Shown here piece after piece: positions 10,495 through 22,807 of a stretch of 64,000 nucleotides of DNA (position 1 is the first letter of the stretch; each line of letters opens with the position of its first letter). The notes under the pieces were generated by a model that saw only the letters and a program-made list of their open reading frames with translations, did no database searches and was not told the origin of the DNA. Location: positions 124,297,896 through 124,361,895 of the forward strand of contig OX328123.1 of assembly GCA_946811695.1 (NCBI GenBank), in the 5' to 3' direction. The DNA comes from Gonocerus acuteangulatus (Eukaryota; Arthropoda; Insecta; Hemiptera; Coreidae). The position numbers and the translations under genes are program-made.

Positions 10495-11463
10495 GTGATG
10501 GGTAGTCCCCTATCACCAGTTGTGGCTGACATTTTCATGGAGGACTTCGAAAGGCGACTGATCGAGGGCAGCGAACACAAACCGAAGCTTTGGCTACGAT
10601 ACGTGGACGATGTCTTCGCAATCTGGCAACATGGTGCAGAGGAACTCAAAAAATTCCTCCATCTCATGAACAATTTGCACCCAGCCATCAGATTTACCAT
10701 CGAAGAAGAGAAGGATGGCAGATGGCCTTTCCTGGACCTCCTGATCATGAAAGGAAACAATGGTGAACTGGAGCACACTGTATACAGAAAACCCACGGCC
10801 ACAGGAAGATATCTCCACGCCGATTCTCACCACCACACGGCACAAAAAATGGGAGTGGTTAAGACACTGACACACAGAGCTATAACTCTGTGCAGTAACG
10901 AATCACTCCTAAGAGCAGAACTTAGTCAACTGACGGACGACTTAGCCGGGAATGGATACGACAGGAAGAAGTTGGCCCGAACGATAAGGATGGTGGAAAA
11001 TCGCCACCGTGATGAGAGTAACCGGAGGGAAACACAAACTAGAAGCAGAATTACCCTACCGTATGTCAGCGGGGTCAGCGAGAAGCTAGGCAGACTATTT
11101 AGGAAACAGGATATGGAGGTCGCCTACAAGCCGCTGAACAAGATCGGGGATTGGCTGAGCAAAAGCAAGGACAAGCAGCGGTTGCAAGACCGGGGTGTAT
11201 ATCTTCTACCATATGACTGCGGGAAAGTGTATATAGGACAGACAGGGAAGAAGGTAGCCACTCGAATCGCGCAACACGCTGCAGACTACAGGCTGGGACG
11301 CACCAAAACTTCTGCGGTGGCAACACATGGAGAAGAGTGCCCCAGACAAGTCCTGTTTGATCAAGCCAAGACCCTGGCTATGGAAGACACGCTGAACAGG
11401 AGACTCATCAGAGAGGCGACTGAGATCCACAAAAATCCAGCCAACTTCAATAGAGAAGAATGA
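10495..11463 (+). CDS. PLE-1 reverse transcriptase (partial) with GIY-YIG endonuclease
   Basis: Open for 322 codons. It starts inside the RT with [20 protein letters not shown] and the catalytic KLWLRYVDDVFAIWQHG, followed by PFLDLLI, HTVYRKPTATGRYLHADSHH and HRAITLC, typical of Penelope-like RTs. The C-terminal part from about residue 235 is a GIY-YIG nuclease: RGVYLLPYDCGKVYIGQTGK, TRIAQHAADYRLGR, TSAVATH, then RLIREATEIHKNPANFN. A stop follows at 11461, though similar sequence continues. The protein would nick target DNA and prime reverse transcription. The N-terminal half is absent, so this copy cannot act alone. Confidence 0.92.
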   Translation: MMGSPLSPVVADIFMEDFERRLIEGSEHKPKLWLRYVDDVFAIWQHGAEELKKFLHLMNNLHPAIRFTIEEEKDGRWPFLDLLIMKGNNGELEHTVYRKPTATGRYLHADSHHHTAQKMGVVKTLTHRAITLCSNESLLRAELSQLTDDLAGNGYDRKKLARTIRMVENRHRDESNRRETQTRSRITLPYVSGVSEKLGRLFRKQDMEVAYKPLNKIGDWLSKSKDKQRLQDRGVYLLPYDCGKVYIGQTGKKVATRIAQHAADYRLGRTKTSAVATHGEECPRQVLFDQAKTLAMEDTLNRRLIREATEIHKNPANFNREE

Positions 11464-11700
11464 CTCATCCTCTCCAACACCTGGCGGGCCATCCTGAAGA
11501 AGACTGGAGACAATCCACTCATACAGGACCACCAGCGCCCCGAACGGACGACCGAGGAAGTTAACAGAGACAGACGGAACCCGATTGGCCCAGAGCCTCC
11601 CCAGTTCATTGGCTCGCATAGTCTCCGACCAAGAAGGATAAGAAGGGCCCAAACCACTGACGAGCTCATTCCCTTACCAACCAGCAAGGATGAATGATTG

Positions 11701-11732
11701 CCTGAAGAAGCCGGAGAGGAATCCGGCGAAAC
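11701..11732 (+). ncRNA. Conserved hairpin near PLE-1 3' end
   Basis: CCTGAAGAA, a 5-bp stem GCCGG/CCGGC around the loop AGAGGAAT, then GAAAC. The same architecture with a different stem sequence occurs at 61507-61537, and a third version in PLE-2. The arrangement resembles part of a hammerhead core but has one extra unpaired base, so ribozyme function is not claimed. Confidence 0.5.
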
Positions 11733-11824
11733 ATTGCGATGACAGGAGGAGCAAGACCGCTGGAGACAGATGCCGAATAAACAACACATTGCTTATGTTG
11801 TATTTTATATCTTCAAATAAAGTC

Positions 11825-11826
<2 letters not shown>

Positions 11827-11893
<67 letters not shown>
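11827..11893. repeat. (TA)n microsatellite
   Basis: TA tract with one TG interruption, directly after the PLE-1 3' end. Confidence 0.97.
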
Positions 11894-11898
<5 letters not shown>

Positions 11899-12621
11899 AA
11901 TGATTAATTATTTTAAAAAATATGATTTCGCCAATAATTGTTAAGATTAATTATTTTAATAAAAAGAATGAAACAATTGTAATTACTTTTATTATATGAA
12001 TTTAACTTAATCTCAGGGATCAAAGTTCCGAGTGAATGATCGATATAATATTGATTCTTAGACAATTCCGAAATACAAAACAATATTAAAATACACACAA
12101 ATAATAATAAAATAATCAACAACTACAAAAAAAACAATTTTTACCTCTAAATCAATCCGCTTCCAACAAAACCTCAATACACTCCGTATTCGACCACTGC
12201 TGAGAATCAACTGACGATCCTCAATCCAAGGCTGCTGTAATTTACTGAGGACAGACCCCAGCTCCTCATTCCATGAATGCTGGGAATGGACTGACTTCTT
12301 CTCCCTATCGCTGCAGGGACTCAACTGACGCCATTCGAGCGGGAAACTTTGGCTTCTTTCTTTCTAACTTCCGCAGTTTGTTGGATTATATATAAAGATA
12401 ATAATTATGTTTTTTGTAATACCAAATAATTAATTTATTGTTATCTGAATGTAAATTTAATATGGATATATTGTATACCAGTATTGTCCAAAAATATTAT
12501 TAATTTTGATCGTATATAATACGATGTTATTTGTATATATGGTTTGTGATTTGCGCGGGCTTTTCAAAATATCGATGGTTATTTGAATTTAAAAATATTT
12601 TCGTGAATGTAATATATCATT

Positions 12622-12627
<6 letters not shown>
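11894..12627. mobile_element. 0.73 kb unit with inverted ends, solo-LTR-like or MITE
   Basis: Begins ATTGTAATGATTAATT and ends ATATATCATTACAAT, giving a 12-bp terminal inverted match between two TA tracts. TGT...ACA ends and length suit a solo LTR; no coding sequence is visible. No second copy exists in the window to decide. Confidence 0.45.

Positions 12628-12678
<51 letters not shown>
12626..12678. repeat. (TA)n microsatellite
   Basis: TA tract between the 0.73 kb unit and a partial gypsy LTR. Confidence 0.97.
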
Positions 12679-12681
<3 letters not shown>

Positions 12682-12795
12682 AAGTTCCTTCACTCTAGGA
12701 CTACTCTTATATAATAAAGACATGTGATCATGCAGGCAGTGGGTCTATTTAGGTAGGCAGTGCATCCCATATGTTCAGAACAGTAACTCTCTTCT
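12679..12795 (+). repeat. Partial gypsy LTR with fold-back end
   Basis: Matches the first ~100 bases of the LTR (TGTAAAGTTCC...GTTCAGAACAG), including the CATCCCATATG variant of the 4771-5077 LTR. It then carries 13 LTR bases in inverted orientation before jumping into PLE-1 sequence. Confidence 0.85.
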
Positions 12796-12975
12796 ATTGT
12801 TCATGAGATGGAGGAATTTTTTGAGTTCCTCTGCACCATGTTGCCAGATTGCGAAGACATCGTCCACGTATCGTAGCCAAAGCTTCGGTTTGTGTTCGCT
12901 GCCCTCGATCAGTCGCCTTTCGAAGTCCTCCATGAAAATGTCAGCCACAACTGGTGATAGGGGACTACCCATCAC
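12796..12975 (-). mobile_element. PLE-1 RT fragment (right arm, inverted)
   Basis: The minus strand encodes [20 protein letters not shown] and KLWLRYVDDVFAIWQHG up to KKFLHLMNN, identical to the start of the 10495 frame. Confidence 0.9.
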
Positions 12976-13653
12976 CAGTTGTGGCTACCCAGCGAAGTAG
13001 CTTGAAAAATAGAATATCAAACCTCTACGGTGAGGAAACGTACACCCTGACCAGGAGACTGAGCAAAACGAGGTGCCGCATAGCGACAACACGTAATGAT
13101 CTGGACTTCCTACGGAGATGCAGGGACGAGAAGGTGACACCCCCCTTCCTGAGGATGAAGAGGCCCCTCAAGACTCCCAAAGCAGCCCGGATCTATGACA
13201 ACATGGAGAAGGCGCTGCTAAGAGAAAGAATTGGAGCGTATCGCCACAGGTTGTGGAGCCAATTAACAGACGAAACGTCCCTAAAAGAAAAAATACGCTC
13301 AATAGTCGACCCAGACATGTGGGATACTGTTGACCGTATTACTGATGACAAGGCAAAAAAGGAAGGGACAAAAAACGCCGATAAGAAAACGAAAAAATGG
13401 GACAAATTGACGGAAAAATCAAATTTGGTGGCCCTCAAAAGGATCGTTGAAGACGATTTTGTGCGACAACTACCACTTCCAGTACAAGGGAATCATCTAT
13501 AAGCAGAAGGATGGAGTGGCCATGGGTAGTCCCCTATCACCAGTTGTGGCTGACATTTTCATGGAGGACTTCGAAAGGCGACTGATCGAGGGCAGCGAAC
13601 ACAAACCGACACACACACATTGCTTATGTTGTATTTTATATCTTCAAATAAAG
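12976..13653 (+). mobile_element. PLE-1 internal-deletion derivative (right arm)
   Basis: Forward-strand twin of 9813-10494: N-terminal region LKNRISNLYGEETYTLTRRL to KSNLVALKRIVEDDF. It then shifts frame into [27 protein letters not shown] and finally the PLE-1 3' end with AATAAAGTC. Confidence 0.87.
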
Positions 13654-14102
<449 letters not shown>

Positions 14103-14459
14103 AATTAAATTACAAAGAGGATATGGCGAAACGTGAAGAGAAGTTATTTGTTCACATAATCAAAAGGAGTGAAACTGAATTTGAGCTGGCAGGTTTATCT
14201 GAAGACAAGGTATTATGGTTAACCTTACCAGAAGAATACAAGGGGTTGGAAGACCATCAGGTATTATTGTCTAATTCTACAATTAAAAGGGCGATGTTAG
14301 CCATAAAGCCTATTAATGGCTATAGAAAAGTGGGGACAAAGATAGATGATAATATAAGAAATGAGTATTTTGACGAAGACGGCAATCTCAGTTATAAAGA
14401 TATTCCTTTAGAGGAAGTAGATATTATGGAAAAAACAGCTGAGGATTTGAGCAAGTCAG
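14103..14459 (+). pseudogene. Gypsy leader and truncated gag (right arm)
   Basis: After the LTR comes the same leader as in the left element, then MAKREEKLFVHIIKRSETEF to EKTAEDLSKS (about 112 codons), all open. It stops matching at 14459, where unrelated PLE-1 scraps begin. It is the mirror copy of 9068-9404. Confidence 0.9.
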
Positions 14460-14516
14460 CCGAATAAACAACACATTTAATTCCCAGCGAAGTAGCTTGA
14501 AAAATAGAACATAAGC
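14460..14516. other. Patchwork of three PLE-1 scraps
   Basis: In order: GCCGAATAAACAACACATT (as at 11771-11789), CCCAGCGAAGTAGCTTGAAA (as at 12988), and ACATAAGCAAT (antisense 3' end, as at 9840). Together they form a three-piece junction. Confidence 0.7.
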
Positions 14517-14639
14517 AATATACAAAAACATTGTACAAATTGGCCAATGATACAGAGATACAAAATGAGCGTCTCCTTCGCTCAAGATTTGCAAGACTTG
14601 CAGACAAGCCTTGCTTATATTATTCACTCCTAATTATAA

Positions 14640-15130
14640 TGTCTGAATAAACTAGGCAATCCTTAACAAGCTAATATTTGACTACATTATAAATAAAGCA
14701 ACAAAAGACAATAAGAATTACTTATACTACAATTACAAAGAGCCGAGTAATCTATAAACCTTAGATAAATAGAAACAAAATATGAGTAATGTACATGTAT
14801 GATTAAGGTCAGATATAAAAATAGAAACAAAAAAACAAAACTAAGATAAATAACTACTGGATTCAACCACAATGCCTTAGTACAAAGATTAGTACTGCAC
14901 TTAAAAATAATTAGATATCTGTAGGAAAAAAAATTAAGGCAATTATAAAAAATCAACCTAAACAGGTAACCATAGAGTAAAATAAAACAATACAAACTTG
15001 TAGTCAAATAGAATAAAAATAAATAAAATGAATATAATTAAAAGGGTCAGTCAATTAACATACTATATATTATATGCTAGCTGTAGTAACTACATGCTAA
15101 TAAACATAATTATCAGTTTATGCTCGAAAA
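14640..15130. other. AT-rich DNA, possible R2 3' untranslated region
   Basis: No coding or repeat structure is recognised. Its position, directly downstream of the minus-strand R2 coding remnant, makes an untranslated tail possible. Confidence 0.3.
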
Positions 15131-16555
15131 TATTAAATTCAACACCATAAATGCAAAAATAATGACTCAATATCAGCGGCCCTGCGCTGATAACAGAGCC
15201 TTCCATCTGCCGAAGATGACACTAGACCCTTTCAAAACGCGCTGTGATTTTTCTAAGGCATGTTGCAGAAACACCAAGGTCTTTAAGACTCCTTGCAGAG
15301 GCTCCGCACCAGACTCCCCTCCAGCTGATTGTGCAGGATGTAACATTCACATGAGTGAGAGGCACACCAAACATACGGCCTACTGCCAAGCGGACTTCAA
15401 GGGTACTATACTTTCTGCATTTTTCGCGATGAGCCGATCCAAGGTCAGGACTAGCATTAACTACTTGTGCATCCACAATTGTCACTCTTACCATCCTTAG
15501 CTGCAATAATGTCGGGCTTCCAGCGGCGACCACCAGCTCTCAAAGTTGTCTCAATGTGGACTTCGTAACCCTTCTTGGCTAGGGTATCCCCCAGTACTCC
15601 AACCACAGAATCATGCCTTAATCATCGGCCTCCATGTGACACATAGCACTTTTGGACAGCGTGAGTACCGGTTTCATTCTCTAAGCAACCAGCCCTGCAA
15701 CGAAGTACCCGACCCTCACGCCTTCCTCTTGTACACCTCACAGTTGTTGGTAAGGCATTGATGTGAGTTCGGACGAACTGGACGAAATCCCAGCCAGTTA
15801 GGAATTCCGATCCTTTGTGCAACCAATAGGAAGAGGCTTTACTTGCGTTGGACTCCCTGAGCCCAGTTCCATCATTAGAGAAATAGAGCTTCTTAGCCCA
15901 CCAATCCTTTGTGCTCTGAGGGTACCATGCATCTTCGCTCAAGCCCTGACGGATCAAAGCCACTCTTGCATCTCGTATCCTTCTGGTCACTGCCACTGAA
16001 GAAAACGCAGCCCTCGCATCAGCCAATCCAGAAATCTCCAACCTAAGAAGTCGCCCCAGTGTCAACGCAGGAACGAGGACGCTCATACAGAACACGCCTA
16101 ACCCCCCATTCCCACATGATGCATGAAAATATCCTAGGGGCACGTCTCTGGGGAGTTTTAACCATCTCCTAATAGCAGCTCTGACCTTTATGTCAATCTT
16201 CCTTAGCGTCAGACCCGATGAACCTCCGAGCACCATACCATGAACATAACGCGGAAGAAGGTGGTTTCTTAGAGCAACTAACTTCTGATGTGGCTTAAGA
16301 GGTGCTTGTCCAATTCTTTGGAGTGGTACATCTAGGCTTACGTCAGGCCCCTGCGCGCCTTGATTTTTATACAGCACGCCTAAATACATTATTGAATCAA
16401 GGTACTTCATCTGTCCAACAGGAGCTCCACCGATGTAAAACATAACGTCCTCAATCACCTTCATCTTGTGCGTCATGGGAGCTGGCATCAGAGAGAGGGT
16501 TCAGCACTTGCTCGGACTAAGCTCCATCTCTAACTTGGAGACAACAGACTCCACT
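15130..16555 (-). pseudogene. R2-type non-LTR retrotransposon, C-terminal fragment
   Basis: The minus-strand frame from about 16555 (ESVVSKLEMELSPSKC, one stop, MPAPMTHKMK) runs through KYLDSIMYLGVLYKNQG, PLKPHQKLVALRNHLLPRYV, AIRRWLKLPRDVPLGYFHAS and GNGGLGVF, the R2-type RT thumb. It ends with the CCHC knuckle CRAGCLENETGTHAVQKC. A frameshift near 15610 leads to the restriction-enzyme-like endonuclease: GRRWKPDIIAAKDG and VTIVDAQVVN (PD...D motif), then TISWRGVW. R2 elements normally sit in 28S rRNA genes; this copy is in a cyclase intron and lacks its N-terminal zinc fingers. At least one stop and one frameshift. Confidence 0.88.
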
Positions 16556-16570
16556 TTGGTGGCTCAAATT

Positions 16571-16633
<63 letters not shown>

Positions 16634-16660
16634 ATATTTGTCTGTTTGCTGTTTAGTACC
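16556..16660 (-). mobile_element. Helentron-like (HINE) core fragment with (TA)n
   Basis: GGTGGCTCAAATTTG, then a TA tract (about 16573-16640), then ATATTTGTCTGTTTGC, the two conserved flanks of the family's TA core. It abuts the R2 fragment. Confidence 0.6.
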
Positions 16661-17079
16661 TAGTATTAGTTTTTTGGTTAAAAGGCCTGCATGGAGAACC
16701 GAGGAACTGGGTTCAAATTCCATCAAGTGCAAAGATAATTGTTCTAAAGTTAAATATTTGATCATTTATAATAGATTTTTGTGGGACAAAGGACACATCT
16801 TTTGATGAAGCCAAACCCTCTACTCTACAAACCTTATATATTTATTTCCTTTTAATGATTGCTTCTGCCCAAATTTCTGGCAGGGGTATTTCTTAAAATC
16901 TATTCATTTTTTAGTATATCATTTTCTTCTTTTAGGTCAGAATTTTTTATGGGATTTTGAAGTCATAAAGGAAACCAAGCTACATGATCAACACAAATAT
17001 TGTGACAATAAACTCAACACAAGCACCAAAATTAACTAAAAATGTTTGACAAATTAAACAATAGAATTCCATAACTTAC

Positions 17080-17203
17080 CATTTTTAACCGGAAGTCCAG
17101 AAGCAACCATATACGAATCCCCAATAGTTTCCACTTTATACACGTCATACTTCTCAATCAAGGCATCAAACAATTTATATACTCTGTTCAGAAACATAAC
17201 TAC
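17080..17203 (-). CDS. Guanylate cyclase exon, catalytic core 2
   Basis: The acceptor is CTTTTAG and the donor AATG/GTAAGT. It encodes [20 protein letters not shown] then [20 protein letters not shown]. The Asp in TIGDSYM is the second metal-binding residue, and the Glu in KVETIGD is the residue that selects guanine over adenine. It ends in phase 1 and is completed by the 1.8 kb exon after a 15.2 kb intron packed with retroelements. Confidence 0.95.
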
Positions 17204-17269
17204 CTAAAAGTAAATGTGATTAGTAAAACGACATGGAATTAGATAATTTCAATTAGAATAATATAATAA

Positions 17270-17335
17270 TAATTAAGGTGCTAATGACCTTGGCAGTAGA
17301 AGCACCTATAATCAATAAATAAAAAAAAAAAATAA
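17270..17335 (+). mobile_element. SINE 3' tail copy
   Basis: GGTGCTAATGACCTTGGCAG, then TAGAAGCACC and an A-rich tail. The same tail occurs on several SINEs in this window. Confidence 0.55.
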
Positions 17336-17788
17336 TAATAATTACAATATTATTTTGTATTTGTACATTCAGCTGACTCAATTGTTGAGAATATCCACAA
17401 ATGGGATATTTGGAAACATCAAAATTTGACAATATAAAGCACAATAAGGCATGTACATATAGGACTTTTTTATGAGTGACTGAAAATTTCTTTTGTTTTA
17501 TGGTTCTTAGCAATATACTTTGCATAATATAATTAACAAAAGGTTACAATAAAATTATTAAAAAAAAAAAAAAAAAAACTATTAAAATTATGGACACATG
17601 TCTGTTGAAGAAGGATGTGATTTCAATGTAGCTAAAACAATTCTAAATAAATATTTTGTAAATAGTTTGTTGGGGGTTCACTTTTTTGTTGAAAAAAGGG
17701 GTATTTCATTTTGATTTTGTCACACAAACATACACCCAAGTAGACTCCCACCCATACATACATACATTTATTTTATTGGCTAATTTAC

Positions 17789-17878
17789 CTCCAATGGTGA
17801 ACTTTGAGCTGCTATTTTAGTAAAACCAATGATATCGCTGAAATAGACTGTGACTTCATCATAATATTCCGCTGGAAC
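17789..17878 (-). CDS. Guanylate cyclase exon, catalytic core 1
   Basis: Thirty codons, phase 0 at both ends, flanked by TTTTTAG and GTAAAT. They encode [20 protein letters not shown] then [10 protein letters not shown]. The Asp in FSDIIGFT is the first metal-binding aspartate of class III cyclases. The sequence fits the family consensus without gaps. The next catalytic exon is 585 bp away on the same strand. Confidence 0.95.
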
Positions 17879-17879
17879 C

Positions 17880-18330
17880 TAAAAATGGAAGTCCGATTGG
17901 TTATTATAACAATAACTTTGAGACAATAGGTAAAATTTAGAAAGATAGAAAAATTTAATACTTATTATTTAAGTTCTTTTATTTTTATAACATTTGTTGG
18001 AGGATTAGTATTATATTCCCATTACATTAATGACGTTTCCAGCCTTCCCAATAGCTAGATACTAAAGACCATTGTATTCGATGCCCAAAAAATGGTACTT
18101 TGTAATACAAGCACATTTCCACAATGTTCTTATACACTGGTGTTTTCTAGAAAGCTTGGAATTGATTTAGTTAATATTTTGTGAAAAATTGAAACACCTA
18201 CTACAATGACCTTGTCCTAACGAAATTTTGAGTTAACCAATTTTATGGAAAATTTAGTAACCTCTCAAATGTTGATTCTTTTCTTCAAAGTACTCTCCAC
18301 ATACCAGGATTACCCAACCTTTATTTAAGA
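17880..18330. other. Intronic DNA without recognised features
   Basis: No open frame, repeat or RNA gene is visible. Confidence 0.5.
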
Positions 18331-18995
18331 CTAGCTGTTACCCGGCGTGCTATGCTACTTTCTGCATCTAGAAAAGCCCAAATAAATTAGAAACCAAATA
18401 AGTAATATTAAAATCTAATAACTTCATAAAGCTCGGACGGTTTCACGAAGTCACATGAATGGGGGAAGGAGAGATACCGAGGAAGGTCCTCGAAGTTAGG
18501 ATGGAACGAACCGGGAGACCCAGGCTAAGACGGGTGGATAGTGTGGCAGCTGATGCAAGGATCCTTCTCAACACACCGAATTGGAAGGCAGAGGCAGCAG
18601 TTAGAGATGGTTGGCGTAAGCTCATAGAGGAGGTCAAGACCTGCCTAGGGTTGTAGTGACTTAAAAGGAGAAGAAAATCTAGTAACACAACTCTGTAACT
18701 GTTCGGATTCACAGTTACGAATACGTGACCTCGGAATTGTTAGTTCTACAATATTTTAACCTAGCCTATGACACTCCTAGGTTCAAGGCCTACATGTGTG
18801 CCAAGTTTGGTCAAATACGGTCAAACGGTCTGAATTTTTATATGAGACAAACAGACAGACAAACAGTTGATATACGTTTTAGACCGTGCCTATGACAGCC
18901 CCCGTATCAAGAACTACCTGTGTGCCAAGTTTCAAGAAAATCGGTCAAACTGTGTGGATTTGTATTAGGAACAAACAGACAGACAGCTGGTAGAC
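18331..18995 (+). mobile_element. RTE-like non-LTR retrotransposon remnant with tandem tail
   Basis: Codons around 18459-18656 read GRPRLRRVDSVAADARILLN..NWKAEAAVRDGWRKLIEEVK, the conserved C-terminal tail of RTE-type elements, ending at TAG 18654. Two copies of a ~110-bp 3' unit follow (CCAAGTTTGGTC, GGTCAAACGG, ACAGACAGACA). The upstream motif ACTAGCTGTTACCCGGCG at 18331 belongs to a widespread insect repeat end. Confidence 0.65.
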
Positions 18996-18997
18996 GT

Positions 18998-20324
<1,327 letters not shown>

Positions 20325-20369
<45 letters not shown>
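20325..20369. repeat. (TA)n microsatellite
   Basis: Right part of the Helentron-like TA core, after the palindrome. Confidence 0.97.
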
Positions 20370-20372
<3 letters not shown>

Positions 20373-20849
20373 CTGTTCGCTCTCTAGGTCCCAGACGAAT
20401 GGTCCGATATATTGGGGTAAGTTATAGCACAAAGTTCATTAATCCATCTTTGAATGAATACAGCAGTTAAAAAACTGATTTGATCAGAGTTAAAAGACTG
20501 ATTTGTCATTTGTCAGAGCAAATTTATTTCCTATTTCAGAAAGGTAATTATGATCGTCTTCCGTTATTTATCATGATAAATTACTATTACATTTTGCTTT
20601 GCGCGATGCGATTTGTAATACCCTTATTGGTGGGTACATTATTATGGTACAGAACGTTTTCTGTCCGAGCTAGTTTTAATTTTTTCTTATTTGTGAATTA
20701 AGTATTGACATGGAAATCCAAGAATTTGCTGTCAGGATCTGCCTATTTAATAATGATAACTGACTTTCAGAAAACATGGCCGTATTAACAAGTCCAAACA
20801 GAAAAAACCAGAAAGTAATAAAAATTTTGAAATTTGACTATTTTGACCT

Positions 20850-20975
20850 AGCCTAGGAGATTTCTCATATCAAGACCTACCTGTGTGCCAAGTTTGGTCG
20901 ATATCGGTCAAACGGTGTAGATTTGTATAAGAAACAAATGAACACACAGACACGCGATTTCTATATATACAGATT
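20850..20975 (+). repeat. RTE-like 3' tail unit, single copy
   Basis: CTGTGTGCCAAGTTTGGTCG, GGTCAAACGGTGTAGATTTG and AACACACAGACACG, as in the tails at 18.8 and 27.8 kb. Confidence 0.6.
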
Positions 20976-22807
20976 TCATTATTTCCTATACTCTAGCGAT
21001 CCGTATATTTCTATATGAGTACAGAAATTCAGAGACATAAATAGTTTCATTCCTTCCGGGGTGAAATAATTAATTTGCTGAATGAACCGTTAATTATCGA
21101 AGAATGATTTATTTGTTTTGATTACTTAATTTTGATTATATTTTTTGTTCTAATGTTGTGTTTTCAATTGTTATTATTGTCATTATTATTTGTAATACCT
21201 AGTTTTTAAAGTTTTTGTTGTTGTTTCCTTTGGGAAAGTTAAATAATTTATAAAAAGTATAATAAGAATAAAGAATAAATTAAAACAAATTAATTAGAAT
21301 AGATGCTTTTGGGCAACACTTAAAACATAGTAAAAACGACTTTTTGTTTCTGCTTAAAAAGACAGAAAACAACAGTAAGACTTAATTTCTGACCCCTTCA
21401 AGAGGGTATATTCGTGATAAGCAAGTTATTTCCTATAAGAATCCGTGATAAAATAATTTTGTCCAGCTAGATCGGTTATAAAAACCGTGCGGCGCGGGAT
21501 AGCGGGAACTGGAACGGGGCATGTAAACACGGCAGGCTATGTAAGCGTTCAAAGAGGCAAGGGATCGCTCGCTGTCTGCAGCGTTCTAGTCACATATCGC
21601 CGTTCGATTAGTTTCCGAGCCACACTAACCGCTTCTGTATGATTTAATTATGTTACAAATCTCATCAAAATAATCAGGTGTCATTCTAAAGTAAATGTTG
21701 ATATTACCTACGGAGTTCGGGCATTATGGTGAAATATTCCTCGTAGTGTTTGTCATTAAACTAGATGCACAATCAGCAAACTCTACTGAGTTTTTTACAT
21801 TTTTAGTTTCAGATTTTCTCATAACTTCCATTAGAGACCAAGGATTTTACTCTTTCTCCCATCCTATTCTACACGTTTGTCATGAGCTGTAGTAAAATAT
21901 TTCTGCAATATTTCTATTTTTTTAAAACTTTTTGTGAAATGTTTCCGAAAGTATGAAAAGCAATCTTGACATATATTTATTTTTAAACATAGACGATGGT
22001 CCATCACTCTAAATAATGTCGTTTACTGACGAATCATTATTTTATATTATTATTTCATATAATCTCATCAAAAGTGCTTATACAGAATTCATACCTTTAT
22101 CTTTAGTATAGCAACGAATGAGAAAAGTAGTGGATTTGTTTTTGAAAAATAATGCTGCTGTAAATAATTGAACAGTTTCTCATGGCCACAATCCTGATTG
22201 AATATTGTTTTGATAATCGCAAGAATAAGCCATTGCAAGAACGGACGTTTTCATGTGCATATCATGCACACCTTCTATCATAGACCTAGCAGCCAGTCAC
22301 CAGATGCGGGCCATAGATAGATAGATCAGGTGATGAGTAGAGTCCTAAGGAGGGAGGGACAGCAAATATGTCATTTTTTTTTGTTATATTATTATTTTTG
22401 CAATTTGGTAGATAAATATCTATGTTGCTATGGACAACCCCTGACTTAGATATATCAGATTGTAGCGGCGCACCCTCACTATTTGAATCTCACTGTTGCT
22501 AATCTCAAAGGCAATACTGAATTGCCTCCGACTAGGCTGCTCTTCAAAACTGCAACGGGATCTAATGACATTTTAGACAGTCTGAGCGCGCACGGTCCCT
22601 GTCTCGGCAGCAATCAGTAAATCCGACTCTATTTTGCTACGGTGTTTGTATCCGGTAAATTAACCACACGCATATACAGCTAAAAGGTCTTTCTCAGATC
22701 TTGAATTCCGTTAGGAATGGACTGTAATTTAGCCGTACGCTAAAATCCATGCGAAAAATGTAGAATTTTCGCTCAGCTGAATAGTACATTGGAAGTATGT
22801 GGCTTAC
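20976..22807. other. Intronic DNA without recognised elements
   Basis: Contains a locally GC-richer patch at 21480-21640 and 22450-22640, but no convincing frame, repeat or RNA gene. Confidence 0.5.

Larger units (their letters stand above)
10495..11828 (+). mobile_element. Penelope-like element PLE-1, RT C-terminal half, endonuclease and 3' end
   Basis: Contains the 322-codon frame described separately, a 3' untranslated region with a hairpin at 11701-11732, an AATAAA signal at 11815 and a (TA)n tail. The 5' half is missing here and is present inverted to the left, joined at a 14-bp fold-back. Confidence 0.9.

Noticed and set aside
11701..11745. Canonical hammerhead ribozyme
   Set aside because: CTGAAGA and GAAA flank a stem, but an extra unpaired base lies before the stem and no consistent helices I and III were found; kept only as a conserved hairpin.
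11099..11789. Antisense frames of 75-148 codons opposite PLE-1
   Set aside because: Mirror frames of a real GIY-YIG/RT coding region; no motif of their own.
15120..15500. Plus-strand 126-codon frame
   Set aside because: It is the antisense of the R2 restriction-like endonuclease, which is recognisable on the minus strand.
22694..22807. Extension of the signalling-helix exon
   Set aside because: The frame stays open past the GTAAGC donor, but the family sequence resumes exactly at the 17.8 kb exon, so this part is intron.
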